Assembly: GCA_017308135.1 (NCBI GenBank)
Contig: JAFKFM010000008.1
Location: 124,001-188,000, forward strand
Length of the DNA stretch: 64,000 nt
Direction of reading: 5' to 3'
DNA from: Alphaproteobacteria bacterium
Lineage (GTDB): Bacteria; Pseudomonadota; Alphaproteobacteria; CACIAM-22H2
In this document: positions 7,641-16,532 of the stretch, one piece after another
Position numbering within the stretch: the stretch's first letter is position 1
Layout: every line of letters starts with the position of its first letter
Position numbers and translations under genes: made by a program
The notes under the pieces: model-generated
The model's input: the letters and a program-made list of their open reading frames with translations, nothing else
Databases searched by the model: none
Told to the model about the DNA's origin: nothing

Positions 7641-9989
7641 ATGGCTTCCGACGACATCGATCCGCATGTCGAACTCGCGAGGTTGCGCAAGGAATTGGCG
7701 CGCGAGCGCGAATTGCTGCGTGCCGTGCTCGACAATATGGACGAAGGCGTCGTCGTGTCGGATTCGGGCTTCAACGTCGTCGCGTATAACCAGCGCTTCC
7801 TCGAATTCTACGCCGTTCCCGACGAACTTCTGACCGGGCCCGATCCGCGCAAGGCGCTGACGCGATTCATGGTGGCGCGCGGCGCCCTCGACGTGCAGGC
7901 CGCCTTCCGCAATTGGCGGGCGGGCGAAAGCAAATCCTCGTTCGAAGTGACACGCCCCGACGGGCGCACGCTGGAAGTCCACTCCAACCCGATGCCCGAG
8001 GGTGGATTCGTGTCGACCTATGTCGACGTGACCGATCGCAAACATTTCGAGCGCGATTTGTTGCTGATGGGCCAGCGCGCCGAGGCGGCGAACGAAGCGA
8101 AGTCGCGCTTCCTCGCCTCGATGAGCCACGAAATCCGCACGCCGATGAACGGCGTGCTGGCGATGCTCGAATTGCTCGGTCAGACCGATCTCGACAGCGA
8201 GCAGTTTTCGATGGTCGAGGTGGTGCGCGACAGCGCGTCCTCGCTGCTCAAGATCATCGACGACATTCTCGACTTCTCGAAGATCGAAGCGGGCAAGCTC
8301 GATCTCGAAAGCGTCGATATGTCGCTGGCCGCGATCGTCGAAGGCGTGGCCGAAACCTTGATCCCGCAAGCGCGGCGCAAGGATCTGGCGCTGACGACCT
8401 TCATCGATCCCGCGATTCCGCGCGCGGTGAAGGGCGACCCGGTGCGCCTGCGCCAAGTGCTGTTCAATCTCGCGGGCAACGCGATCAAATTCACCGAAGC
8501 GGGCGAAGTCTTCATCGCGGTCGAAGCCGTCGCGGGTGCGCCGCCCGGCACGATCCGTATCGGCGTGCGAGATACCGGCATCGGTCTGTCGACGGAAGCG
8601 CAAGCCCGGCTGTTCCAACCCTTCAGCCAGGCCGATAGCTCGACCACGCGGCGCTTCGGCGGCACGGGGCTGGGCCTGTCGATCTCGATGCGCATCGTCG
8701 AGTTGATGGGCGGTCGGATCGAGGTCGAGAGCACGGAAGGCGAAGGCTCGGTCTTCCATTTCCAGATCGCGTTGCCGCCGGGGCGCGAAATGCCGCCGCT
8801 GCCCGATCTTACGGACAAGCGCGTGCTGGTCGTCGAAGACAATCGCTCGATGCGCGAGGCGTTCGCGATGTATTTGCGCGCCGCCGGTGCGGCGGTCGAA
8901 ACCATCGCGGCGGGCAAGCCCGCCTTGACGGCGATGGAGAAAGCGGTTCGCGACGGCAAACCCTTCGACGCCGCATTGATCGATTTCCGCCTGCCGGATA
9001 TCGACGGCATCGTGCTGGGCGAGGCGATCCGCGGCACGCCCGAACTTTACGAAACGCGTCTCGTGCTCGCGACCGCCTTCGACGAAAGCGGCCATCGCAA
9101 ACGCGCGCTGGAACGCGGGTTCGACGCGTATCTGCTGAAGCCGGTGCGCCGTGAATCGCTGCTGCGCGCACTCGCCAATCAATTCGGGCCGGCGCGGAAA
9201 TCCGCTCCCGCCGGCGCCATCGTGACGGCACCGGGTGCCCGCATCCTGGTGGCGGAGGACAATCCGACCAATCGCGCCGTCGTGCAGCGCCAATTGGTGC
9301 GGCTGGGCTATCGCGCCGAACTTGTGCCCGACGGCAAGCAGGCATTCGATCTGTGGCGCGAAGGGCGGTTCGACGCGATCCTGACCGACGTGCATATGCC
9401 CGGTATGGACGGGTTCGAATTGGCGCAAGCCGTGCGCGCGGCGGAAGCGGGCAAGGGGCGCCGCATTCCGATCGTGGCGCTGTCCGCCGCCGCGATGACG
9501 GGCGAGGCGGAGCGCTGCCTTGCCGCCGGGATGGACGAATTCGTCGTCAAACCCGCCACACTCGGCATGCTGGGTTCGGCGCTGGCGCGCGCCATGGGCA
9601 TCGCGGATACGTCGGGCTTGGTCGAGGAAGATGTGCCCGCCGAGACGGGCCCCATGCGCGACGTCGATCTCGACGTGCTGCGCAAGCTTTACGGCGCGCA
9701 ACGCGGCGAGATGGCCGAGGTGATCGAGATGTTCCTCGACAACGCCGCGCGCCAGATCGCGACGATCGACGAGCGGATGCGCGCGGGCGACGCTTCGCAC
9801 GCGCAAGACGTCGCGCATGCGCTGAAGGGCGCGTCGCATTCGGTCGGCGCGCATGCGCTGGGCGAGGCCGCGTCGAAACTGGAATTGGAACTGCGCACGG
9901 GCAGCGCCAAGCCGGGCTCGGCCGAAACCTTGCGCGTCAAACTCGAGGCGGCGCGGCCCGTGTTGATGCGGGCCACGGAAGGGCAGTGA
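7641..9989 (+). CDS. Hybrid sensor histidine kinase (PAS-HisKA-HATPase-REC-REC-HPt)
   Basis: 782-residue phosphorelay protein without evident membrane segments, so cytosolic. Order: short coiled coil (8-25), PAS domain (about 22-135), HisKA with FLASMSHEIRTPMNG and phospho-acceptor His163, HATPase_c with N-box and GGTGLGLSI, a first receiver (VLVVEDN, acceptor Asp448 in LIDFRLPD), a second receiver (ILVAEDN, acceptor Asp583 in LTDVHMPGMDG) and a C-terminal HPt domain (HALKGASHSVGA, His726). All phosphorelay residues are present, so the full His-Asp-His-Asp chain could run inside this chain and then to the coupled lone receiver gene, whose start codon overlaps this stop by one base. Confidence 0.93.
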   Translation: MASDDIDPHVELARLRKELARERELLRAVLDNMDEGVVVSDSGFNVVAYNQRFLEFYAVPDELLTGPDPRKALTRFMVARGALDVQAAFRNWRAGESKSSFEVTRPDGRTLEVHSNPMPEGGFVSTYVDVTDRKHFERDLLLMGQRAEAANEAKSRFLASMSHEIRTPMNGVLAMLELLGQTDLDSEQFSMVEVVRDSASSLLKIIDDILDFSKIEAGKLDLESVDMSLAAIVEGVAETLIPQARRKDLALTTFIDPAIPRAVKGDPVRLRQVLFNLAGNAIKFTEAGEVFIAVEAVAGAPPGTIRIGVRDTGIGLSTEAQARLFQPFSQADSSTTRRFGGTGLGLSISMRIVELMGGRIEVESTEGEGSVFHFQIALPPGREMPPLPDLTDKRVLVVEDNRSMREAFAMYLRAAGAAVETIAAGKPALTAMEKAVRDGKPFDAALIDFRLPDIDGIVLGEAIRGTPELYETRLVLATAFDESGHRKRALERGFDAYLLKPVRRESLLRALANQFGPARKSAPAGAIVTAPGARILVAEDNPTNRAVVQRQLVRLGYRAELVPDGKQAFDLWREGRFDAILTDVHMPGMDGFELAQAVRAAEAGKGRRIPIVALSAAAMTGEAERCLAAGMDEFVVKPATLGMLGSALARAMGIADTSGLVEEDVPAETGPMRDVDLDVLRKLYGAQRGEMAEVIEMFLDNAARQIATIDERMRAGDASHAQDVAHALKGASHSVGAHALGEAASKLELELRTGSAKPGSAETLRVKLEAARPVLMRATEGQ

Positions 9990-10390
9990 TGGCGGACGAG
10001 CGTCCTTACGCGAAATTCGGCGTGCTGGTGATCGACGATTCCCCGGTCGTGCGCGCGATGGTGTCGCGCATGCTCGACCAGCTCGGCTTCGGCCGCGTGC
10101 AGGCGGAGGCCGACGGATCGGCGGCATTGACCTATCTCGAGACGGCCGACCCCGCGCCGAATTTGATCGTCTGCGATATCGGCATGAAGCCGATGGACGG
10201 GATGAAATTCGTCGAAGCCTTGCGCGCCTTGCCCGCGTTGCATCTGGCGCGCTTGCCGGTGATCTTTCTGACCGCGACGGCGACCGATGAACTTGTGCGC
10301 CGGGCGCGCGAGCTGAACGCCAACGGCTATATCGTTAAGCCGGTGACGCCCGAAGTGCTGGCGCTGCGCGTCGAGCGCGCGCTGGCCTGA
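9989..10390 (+). CDS. Single-domain response regulator (CheY-like)
   Basis: 133 residues comprising one receiver domain: VLVIDDSPVVRAMV with the acidic pair, phospho-acceptor Asp in IVCDIGMKPMDGMKF, the Thr in FLTATATDE and the Lys in YIVKPVTP. It has no output domain, so it likely works by binding a partner or by passing phosphate on. The ATG overlaps the stop of the hybrid kinase (tgATGa junction), making it the probable partner of that protein. Its LTAT/VKPVTP pattern is that of CheY-like receivers in alphaproteobacteria, but a motor role is not shown. Confidence 0.9.
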   Translation: MADERPYAKFGVLVIDDSPVVRAMVSRMLDQLGFGRVQAEADGSAALTYLETADPAPNLIVCDIGMKPMDGMKFVEALRALPALHLARLPVIFLTATATDELVRRARELNANGYIVKPVTPEVLALRVERALA

Positions 10391-10675
10391 CTAAGCGACG
10401 ATATCGAATTTGTGCTGGTTCGCCGGCTTGCGGCCGCGTTTCGCTTTGGCGCCCACGGCATTGGCGTCGTTATCGACGCTTTCGCCCGTTTTGGTGCCGT
10501 CGCGCGATTCCTTGGTGCCGGCAGCCCCGGCCCCTTGGCGCAATCCTTTGGCGGTCTGGGCATTGGCCGTTTGGGCGCCGGCCTGCATCGCGGCAAGCTG
10601 TTGCTGCTGCGCGTTCGGGGTGTGGATCTGTGCTGGCGTCACCGCCAGCGGTGCGGAGATCGGCAATACCGGCAT
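10391..10675 (-). CDS. Small low-complexity Ala/Gln-rich protein, function unknown
   Basis: 94 residues, rich in Ala, Gln, Thr and Asn in the first half (HTPNAQQQQLAAMQAGAQTA) and ending in a basic tail (AKAKRGRKPANQHKFDIVA). No signal peptide or membrane segment is seen; much of it is probably disordered. Its TAG stop abuts the stop of the convergent response regulator with no gap. No family recognised. Confidence 0.55.
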   Translation of the reverse strand: MPVLPISAPLAVTPAQIHTPNAQQQQLAAMQAGAQTANAQTAKGLRQGAGAAGTKESRDGTKTGESVDNDANAVGAKAKRGRKPANQHKFDIVA

Positions 10676-10735
10676 AAAGCGAAATGTAACACGACTTACG
10701 CCATCGCGTCAGTTTCGGCTTCTACGTATATGAAA

Positions 10736-11932
10736 TTATTGCTGTCTGACGCCGACGGCGATGTCGAAATCGAGGGTCGTGACCGGACCTTGGCCGAAGC
10801 TCGCGTCGATGCGCACATGGCGGCCTTGGGGCGGCACTTCGACGACGGCGGTGAAGCTGCCATCGGCGTTGAACACGACTTGGGCATCTTCGATTTTGAG
10901 ATCGGTCAGCGTTCCGTCGCCGCGCACGCGGCCGACCAAGCTGACGAAGCCGGGATCGGAGACGGTCATGCGCCGCCCGGTGCGGCCCGGGTCCCAGGCG
11001 GGGAAGTTGATCTGGATTTCGCGCGGGGCGCGCGCGACCGAGGCGGTGACCGGCGGGCGCGAGCCGATGGCGGCCGAAGGCACGAAGCCGACCACGCCGC
11101 CGCCGGTCGCGACCAGGCTCCAGCCCGCGACGGTCGCCTCGCCCAGCCGGACCAGCGGCCGGCCGGCGGGCAGGATTTCGACATTGGGGCTTTGCGCGTC
11201 GGCGGCGGCGCGCAGTTCGACGCTGCGCGTCGTCACCACGTCGGCGACGAGCCCGCGCGTCGAAATACGCGGCGTGGCGACGAGCGGTGCTTCCGCCGCC
11301 GGCGGCGGTGCGGCGGCGCGCGCCGGCGTCGTCGTCGGGCGGCGGGCAAGCTCGCCTTCGACGCGCTGGATGCGTTCGATCAGCACGAGGTTCTCGGCGC
11401 GCAGGCGTTCGATCTCGGCGAGCGCGTAGGGGCCTTCGTATTCGTCGAGCTTGGCGCGCGCCATCGCATAGGCTTGGCGCAGCGCCTCGACCGACTCAGG
11501 TGCGCGGCCATCGATCGCGAGTTCGAAATCGGCGAAGATCAGCTTGCCGGTCAAGCGCCCGTCGGCCACTCGCGCATCCAGCTTCACGCGTTGTTGCTGG
11601 TTGGCGGGATCGACCGCGTCGCCGGTGAAATGCCCGTCGGCGAAGCGCGCGGGCTTGAACACGATGCCGCGCGGCTGGATCTCGATCGTCAGCGCGCCAT
11701 TCTCGCGGCGGATGTCCCATACGGCGCGCGGATTGCCCATGCGCGTGCGCAGATTGGCGCCGAACAACGGAATACTGGCGAGGGTTTCGTTGACGTCCGG
11801 CCCGGTCTCCGCGACCAGCCAGAACCCGGCGGGATCGTCGAGCGGCGAGGGCTGTTCCTGCGCCGCCGCCGGCATCGCCAGCACCAGCGCCGCCGCCAGC
11901 AGAAATTTCGCGATCAGCTGACTTGCTTGCAC
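10736..11932 (-). CDS. Exported SH3-domain protein with coiled coil
   Basis: 398 residues with a signal peptide (QLIAKFLLAAALVLAMPAAAQEQ) and a GTG start. An N-terminal beta-rich region (about 35-150) is followed by a short coiled coil (EIERLRAENLVLIERIQRVEGEL, about 172-195), a Pro/Ala linker, a bacterial SH3 domain (about 225-295, LRAAADAQSPNVEILPAGRPLVRLG) and a C-terminal beta domain. SH3b domains commonly bind peptidoglycan or other wall components, so a periplasmic role is likely. Its first 19 bases overlap the end of the upstream 72-residue gene, so the two form one transcript. Confidence 0.75.
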   Translation of the reverse strand: MQASQLIAKFLLAAALVLAMPAAAQEQPSPLDDPAGFWLVAETGPDVNETLASIPLFGANLRTRMGNPRAVWDIRRENGALTIEIQPRGIVFKPARFADGHFTGDAVDPANQQQRVKLDARVADGRLTGKLIFADFELAIDGRAPESVEALRQAYAMARAKLDEYEGPYALAEIERLRAENLVLIERIQRVEGELARRPTTTPARAAAPPPAAEAPLVATPRISTRGLVADVVTTRSVELRAAADAQSPNVEILPAGRPLVRLGEATVAGWSLVATGGGVVGFVPSAAIGSRPPVTASVARAPREIQINFPAWDPGRTGRRMTVSDPGFVSLVGRVRGDGTLTDLKIEDAQVVFNADGSFTAVVEVPPQGRHVRIDASFGQGPVTTLDFDIAVGVRQQ

Positions 11933-12132
11933 GCCAAAATCACGAAGCCCTGATCCTGCGGGTAGCGCGAGCGGATCCGGGTGGTCGCGTCCTTTTCGCT
12001 ATAGGCTTCGATTTCGATGAAATGCTGGTTCTGCCACTCGTCCTTGAAGAACTTGTGGTGCTCGCCGCGACGCACGGCGTCGCGCACGACTTCGTTATAG
12101 ATGGCGAATTCGAATTTTTGCTTCTTGATCAT
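11914..12132 (-). CDS. Conserved-looking small protein, function unknown
   Basis: 72 residues starting MIKKQKFEFAIYNEVVRDAVRRGEHH and ending YPQDQGFVILACKQVS. The sequence is well structured, mixed alpha/beta, and cytosolic, with many aromatic and charged residues as in real conserved proteins. I do not recognise a named family. It overlaps the SH3-domain gene by 19 bases. The ATG at 12130-12132 was taken instead of the adjacent GTG. Confidence 0.65.
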   Translation of the reverse strand: MIKKQKFEFAIYNEVVRDAVRRGEHHKFFKDEWQNQHFIEIEAYSEKDATTRIRSRYPQDQGFVILACKQVS

Positions 12133-12159
12133 CACGGTATCCGGCGGTGTGGGGCGCGG

Positions 12160-13380
12160 TCATTGTGGCTGATTTTTCGCGCGGCGCAAGACAAGCCAAA
12201 GCCAGCCGGCACCTTGCATGGCGATCAGTCCGAGCATGACGGCACGATGGCCGTCGGCGGGGGCGCCGGGGAAATGCGACAATGCCACGCCGATGCCCCA
12301 TTGCACGACGAAGGCGAGGGCGAAAACCAGCATGTTGATCGAAGCGCCCACGCGGCCCGCCATCTCCTTCGGAAAACTTTGCGTGGCGACGGCATAGCCC
12401 AGGATGGTGCCGCAGCCGGTCAGGCCGAACAGCGCCCAGAAGCCGAGCGGGTTATGCGTCCAGCCCGCCGCCATCGGTATTTGCGCCACCATGAACAGCA
12501 CCACGAAGACCGCGAAGATCGCGCGCGTGGAAATGCCGCGCGCGGCCAATCGGTCGGCCAGAATGCCGAACAGCGGATACCCGATCGCCATGGTCGCGTT
12601 GACCATGAACAGGCCTTGCGCGACCGCGAACCGGTCGAGCCCCGCGACGTCGCGCATCCAAGGGCCCGCCCACAGGGCTTGATAGGAGAGGTAGACCGCG
12701 TGCGTGGCGGTCGTCGCCGGGGCGACGCGCCAAAAGGCCGATGCCGACAGCACCTTGCCGATGCCGCGCAATTGCGCGCCGAAGGTGACACCGGTCGGAT
12801 GCGGCGTTTCGCGCGGGGCGGCGAAGAAAATCGCCAGCGCCACGAGCAGCGTGAGCCCGGCCATCGCCAGCAGCACGAAACGCCAGCTGGTCGCGGCGAG
12901 CATCAATTCGACCGGCAGCGTGGCCGCACCGGCCCCCAATCCGCCGAAGCCCATCAGCAAACCGTTGGCGAGCGGCAAGCGTTCGATCGGCCAATAAAGC
13001 GTGTTGGCCTTCATCGCCGCGATCAGGCACGAGGCGACGCCGAAGCCGATCAACGCGCGACCCAAGGCGAGTCCGGCCACACCGCCGGCCAGCGCGAAAA
13101 TCACGGCGCCGGCGGTCGCGAACAGCAGCAGCGTGAATTCCACGCGGCGCGGGCCCCAGCGGTCGAGCGCCACGCCCATCGGCAATTGCGCGGCGGCGAA
13201 GGCGGCGAAATAGGCGCTGGTGACGGCCCCCAACGCGGCGGAATCGAGGCCGAGTTCGCGCGTCATGTCGGGCGCGATCGCGCCGTTCACCACCCGGAAC
13301 GCATAGGACAGGAAATACCCGGCCGCGAAGGGCAGATAGCAGCGCGCGACGCGCAGCGCGAAATTGTCCGGCACGCTCAC
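12160..13380 (-). CDS. MFS transporter
   Basis: 406 residues with about 12 hydrophobic segments. The loop between segments 2 and 3 carries the MFS signature GVALDRWGPRRVE, and the central loop (PRETPHPTGVTFGAQLRGIG) divides two six-helix halves. The substrate cannot be told. The GTG at 13380 was selected since it directly follows the stop of the upstream 111-residue gene (TAA-C-GTG), which indicates translational coupling; an in-frame GTG six bases on is an alternative. Confidence 0.88.
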   Translation of the reverse strand: MSVPDNFALRVARCYLPFAAGYFLSYAFRVVNGAIAPDMTRELGLDSAALGAVTSAYFAAFAAAQLPMGVALDRWGPRRVEFTLLLFATAGAVIFALAGGVAGLALGRALIGFGVASCLIAAMKANTLYWPIERLPLANGLLMGFGGLGAGAATLPVELMLAATSWRFVLLAMAGLTLLVALAIFFAAPRETPHPTGVTFGAQLRGIGKVLSASAFWRVAPATTATHAVYLSYQALWAGPWMRDVAGLDRFAVAQGLFMVNATMAIGYPLFGILADRLAARGISTRAIFAVFVVLFMVAQIPMAAGWTHNPLGFWALFGLTGCGTILGYAVATQSFPKEMAGRVGASINMLVFALAFVVQWGIGVALSHFPGAPADGHRAVMLGLIAMQGAGWLWLVLRRAKNQPQ

Positions 13381-13381
13381 G

Positions 13382-13717
13382 TTAGGCCGCGGACTCGAAC
13401 AGCGCGCGGCCTTTGTCGGTGATCTTACAGACGAGCCAATCGGGCTTCGTCGGGTTGGAATACCAAGGCTCGCACCAGCCTTTGTCGAGGCAGGATTTAA
13501 CCGTGCGGGAATCGATTTTCTGCCCGTCCTGCATGAACAACGGCAGCTTGCCGCCGGCTTGATCGAGCGCGCGCGCGAGCCAAGCACGTTGCAGAGCCGT
13601 GGGTTCGCCCGGGGCGGGCGGCAGGCCTTTGGGTTTGGCGGCGGCGCGCGGCAGGGGCGGCGGCTCGTCGAAACCCGACACGCGGCGCACCGGAAACGGA
13701 ATGGGTTGTGCGGACAT
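13382..13717 (-). CDS. Small protein with winged-helix-like C-terminus, function unknown
   Basis: 111 residues. A proline-rich N-terminus (PIPFPVRRVSGFDEPPPLP) leads to a compact domain (about 38-108): LQRAWLARALDQAGGKLPLF, DSRTVKSCLDKGWCEPW, then WLVCKITDKGRALFESAA. The last part (helix, beta hairpin, then ITDKGRALFE) resembles the wing and terminal helix of winged-helix regulators, where I/LTxKGxxL is common, so DNA binding is possible but unproven. It is the first gene of a unit with the MFS carrier. Confidence 0.6.
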   Translation of the reverse strand: MSAQPIPFPVRRVSGFDEPPPLPRAAAKPKGLPPAPGEPTALQRAWLARALDQAGGKLPLFMQDGQKIDSRTVKSCLDKGWCEPWYSNPTKPDWLVCKITDKGRALFESAA

Positions 13718-13976
13718 TGATGCTGAGGACTTGTTTCTTTTTGTAACGACGGGAAACCGGAAGACGCAGTTTATCCCGAGCGTGAGCGAAGCACCAAGTG
13801 CAGCGCATTCGTCGAGACATTTCAGACTGTTGTATGTTCCGGGCGATCGCCGCGCGGGGGCGGCGTGGGGTGCCGCGACAGGGTGCTTCAGGAACCTTAA
13901 GCGAGCGTTCAGGCGGCGGGCGCAATTTTCCGTCGAATCGCGCAACGGGCGCGATCAAGCACAAAGGAAGTGTCAT

Positions 13977-14411
13977 ATGGCCGCGAAGAAACTGAATGGC
14001 CGCCGGAAGAGTGCCGACCGCGTTGCCGCCCGCCGTTCGACCCCCGTTGACGTGCAGGTTGGCCGCAACGTGCGCAAGCGGCGCATCGAACTCGGTCTGT
14101 CGCAGACCGAACTCGCGCAAGCCTGCGGGATCACGTTCCAGCAGATCCAGAAATACGAGAACGGCGCCAACCGCGTGTCGGCGTCGCGTCTGTGGCAGTT
14201 CGCGGCGGTCCTCGGCCTGCCGGTGGGCGAATTCTTCGAAGGCCTGGGCAAGCCCAAGGTCGCGGCGGCCGCGCCGATTCCCGACGCCGCCGAGCGCAAA
14301 CTCGACGACGAAACCGCGAAACTCGCGCGCCGCTTGGCCGCGATCCGCGACGTTCGTCTGCGCCAGCGCATCAAGACGATGCTCTCCGCGATGGCCGATG
14401 GGCAGCACTAG
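13977..14411 (+). CDS. XRE-family regulator, PraR-like
   Basis: 144 residues. A single Cro/CI-type helix-turn-helix (about residues 28-82) reads VGRNVRKRRIELGLSQTELAQ, ITFQQIQKYENGANRVSASRL and LGLPVGEFFEGL. This closely follows the alphaproteobacterial PraR/SinR-like group (phase or quorum-sensing linked repressors in rhizobia), including the ITFQQIQKYE(K/N)G core. A basic N-terminal arm and a helical C-terminus flank it. It has a strong AAAGGAAG ribosome site and a 259-base upstream region holding its promoter. The end overlaps the start of the ribbon-helix-helix gene by 14 bases. Confidence 0.87.
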   Translation: MAAKKLNGRRKSADRVAARRSTPVDVQVGRNVRKRRIELGLSQTELAQACGITFQQIQKYENGANRVSASRLWQFAAVLGLPVGEFFEGLGKPKVAAAAPIPDAAERKLDDETAKLARRLAAIRDVRLRQRIKTMLSAMADGQH

Positions 14412-14691
14412 ATACATCCCGCGCGTCGCGAAAGCGGCGGGAGCGAAGCGGCGGCTCGACGACATCGTCGAGCCGCGTTTCGTTCGCATCGGCACACGGC
14501 GCACTGCGTTGCGGCTCGAGCCCATCTTCTGGGCCGCGCTGCAGGAGATCGCGGACGCGCGCGGCCAAGCGGTCGAAGAATTGTTGCGGGACATTGTGCC
14601 GCCGCCGCCGCCGCGCAATTTGACGTCGCGCGTGCGGGTCGCGATTCTGGCGCAATACTGGTCCGCAGATGACAATCCGCGTTTTGCTTAG
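14398..14691 (+). CDS. Ribbon-helix-helix domain protein
   Basis: 97 residues. The central segment FVRIGTRRTALRLEPIFW, followed by LQEIADARGQAVEELLRDI, matches the ribbon-helix-helix (RHH_4-type) arrangement found in small alphaproteobacterial DNA-binding proteins: one beta strand then two helices. The start (ATG 14398) lies inside the PraR-like gene in another frame, overlapping by 14 bases, so the two regulators are probably made together. Targets unknown. Confidence 0.7.
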   Translation: MGSTRYIPRVAKAAGAKRRLDDIVEPRFVRIGTRRTALRLEPIFWAALQEIADARGQAVEELLRDIVPPPPPRNLTSRVRVAILAQYWSADDNPRFA

Positions 14692-14741
14692 ACCGACCCA
14701 TCTTGCGTAGATCGAATGCCGCGCGCAAAATGCGCGCCGTC

Positions 14742-15965
14742 ATGTCGCCCCAATCCATTCCCGGTTCGCCCGCGCTCGCGCGCAGCTTCTCGAACGTCGG
14801 CCATGCGTATTCGCATCTGCTGATGATGCTGTTTCCTACCGTCGTACTGGCGCTGGAAAAAAGCTGGAGCATGACCTACGGCGAATTGATCGTGCTGATG
14901 CTGGCGGGCCAGGTCCTGTACGGTGTCGCCGCATTGCCCGCCGGCTGGTTCGGCGATCGCTGGTCGGCCGTCGGCATGATGACGATCTTTTTCGTCGGCA
15001 CGGGCCTTGCGACCGTCGCGACCGGCTTGGCGCGTTCGCCCGTCGAATTGGCGCTGGGCTTGGCGTCGATCGGCTTGTTCTCGTCGATCTACCATCCAGT
15101 TGGCATGGCGTGGCTGATCCGCATGGCCGAAAATCGCGGCCGTGCGCTGGGCGAGAACGGCATCTACGGGGCGGTCGGCATCGCGCTGGCGCCGTTGGTT
15201 GCCGCCGCCCTTACCGACGCGATTTCGTGGCGCGCCGCCTTTATCGTGCCGGGCGTCACGTCCGTATTGATCGGCCTCGGCCTTTGGGCCGCCTGGCGTA
15301 TGGGCAAGGTCGTCGATGTCGAGGCCGACGCGAAGCCGGTGCCCGAACCCAGCAAGGGCGACGCGGTACGCGCCTTCTTCATTCTGTCGGTGACGATGAC
15401 CTGCGTGGGCTTCGTCGGATCGACGCTCGGCGTCGTGCTGCCCAAGCTGTTCGAACAGCGTTTGACGGGGCTCGGCGACGGCGTGTTGGGCACGGGCGCG
15501 ATGGTGGCGCTTGTGTATTTGATCGCGTCGACCGGCCAATTGATCGGCGGGCGTTTGGCCGACCGCTTCGCGATGAAGCGCGTCTACGTCGCGTGCTATT
15601 TCGTCGTGACGCCGTGCCTGCTGCTCGCGGCTTATGCGGAATCCTGGCCGCTGCTGGCCGTCGCGATGGCGGCCGTCTATCTCAACATCACGTCGCTGCC
15701 GTCGGAAAACGCGATGCTCGCGCATTTCACGCCGGCGAGCTGGCGCGCGACCGCCTACGGCGCCAAATTCGTTCTGGCGCTGGGCGTCGCCGCGATGGCG
15801 GTGCCTGTCGCGGGCTGGGTGCAGGACACCTACGGCGATTTCTTCTGGCTGTTCGTGTTCATGGCCGCGGCCGGCGTATTGGTGCTGTTGTTCGGGCTGA
15901 TGCTGCCGGACGACAAGAAAGTCGCGAAGCCCGAACCTGCGCTCGCGGCACAGCCCGCCGAGTAA
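14742..15965 (+). CDS. MFS transporter
   Basis: 407 residues with about 12 membrane segments. After the first pair of helices it shows AGWFGDRWSAVG, the MFS loop 2-3 signature variant, and in the second half GRLADRFAMKRVYV. The helix FSNVGHAYSHLLMMLFPTVVLAL resembles carriers of the fosmidomycin-resistance or sugar/acid type, but the substrate is not assignable. ATG 14742 is preferred over the in-frame ATG at 14733. Its stop codon directly abuts the stop of the convergent methyltransferase gene. Confidence 0.85.
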   Translation: MSPQSIPGSPALARSFSNVGHAYSHLLMMLFPTVVLALEKSWSMTYGELIVLMLAGQVLYGVAALPAGWFGDRWSAVGMMTIFFVGTGLATVATGLARSPVELALGLASIGLFSSIYHPVGMAWLIRMAENRGRALGENGIYGAVGIALAPLVAAALTDAISWRAAFIVPGVTSVLIGLGLWAAWRMGKVVDVEADAKPVPEPSKGDAVRAFFILSVTMTCVGFVGSTLGVVLPKLFEQRLTGLGDGVLGTGAMVALVYLIASTGQLIGGRLADRFAMKRVYVACYFVVTPCLLLAAYAESWPLLAVAMAAVYLNITSLPSENAMLAHFTPASWRATAYGAKFVLALGVAAMAVPVAGWVQDTYGDFFWLFVFMAAAGVLVLLFGLMLPDDKKVAKPEPALAAQPAE

Positions 15966-16532
15966 TCAGCGCAGCGGTTTTTTCGCCCGCAGCACGATCG
16001 CGATCTGACCGCACACGTTGTTGAAGTGGCGGATCGCGTCGTCGATCGCCGCACGGTCGACTTCGCCGGCGGCGAGGCGCTTGTGCCATTCCGGCGTCAG
16101 CTGGAAATCGACCTTCTCGATCGCGAAATCGACGTCGAGCTGAAGGCCGAGCGGCGTGTTCGCCGCACCGGTCTTCGCCCATTCGCGGTTCAGCGTGCGG
16201 TCGAACAACGCGAGCCCATCGGGCGTGATCGCGCGGACATGGGTGGGATCGTTGAGGAACGCGTCGGAACGCGGATGCGGCACGACGATTTCGATTCGGG
16301 CCTCGGGGGCGCAGACGCGCCAGAGTTCGCGGATCATGCCGAGATAGCCGTCCGTCGTGGCGCCCAGATGTTCGAGCGCGTGGATCAACGCGACATCGGT
16401 GACGGATGAATCCGCCCACGGCCAGGGCGAACGCTCGAGATCGACGACCTGATCGGGCGCGCAGCCGGCGAATTTATCGACATTGATCCAGCCGGCGCGT
16501 TTGGCGTTGCCGCAGCCGAGATTGAGTTTCAT
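15966..16532 (-). CDS. Class I SAM-dependent methyltransferase
   Basis: 188 residues. Motif I is present at the N-terminus ([20 protein letters not shown]), with a post-I acidic VVDLE, and the ALIHALEHL helix typical of Methyltransf_11-like proteins that act on small molecules or lipids. The gene starts inside the last bases of metY (ATGA overlap), so both enzymes are produced together. MetW, another methyltransferase-like protein, is a known partner of homoserine acylation in some proteobacteria, but this is a different family and its link to methionine synthesis is inference. Confidence 0.8.
   Translation of the reverse strand: MKLNLGCGNAKRAGWINVDKFAGCAPDQVVDLERSPWPWADSSVTDVALIHALEHLGATTDGYLGMIRELWRVCAPEARIEIVVPHPRSDAFLNDPTHVRAITPDGLALFDRTLNREWAKTGAANTPLGLQLDVDFAIEKVDFQLTPEWHKRLAAGEVDRAAIDDAIRHFNNVCGQIAIVLRAKKPLR

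Noticed and set aside
7557..10127. Very long open frame on the minus strand opposite the histidine kinase
   Set aside because: The encoded peptide is an Arg/His-rich sequence without any motif. It mirrors the codon bias of the real gene on the other strand, as is common at this GC content.
10412..11953. 513-codon open frame opposite the SH3-domain gene
   Set aside because: No motif, unusual Gly/Ala/Arg composition; the minus-strand frame has signal peptide, coiled coil and SH3 domain.
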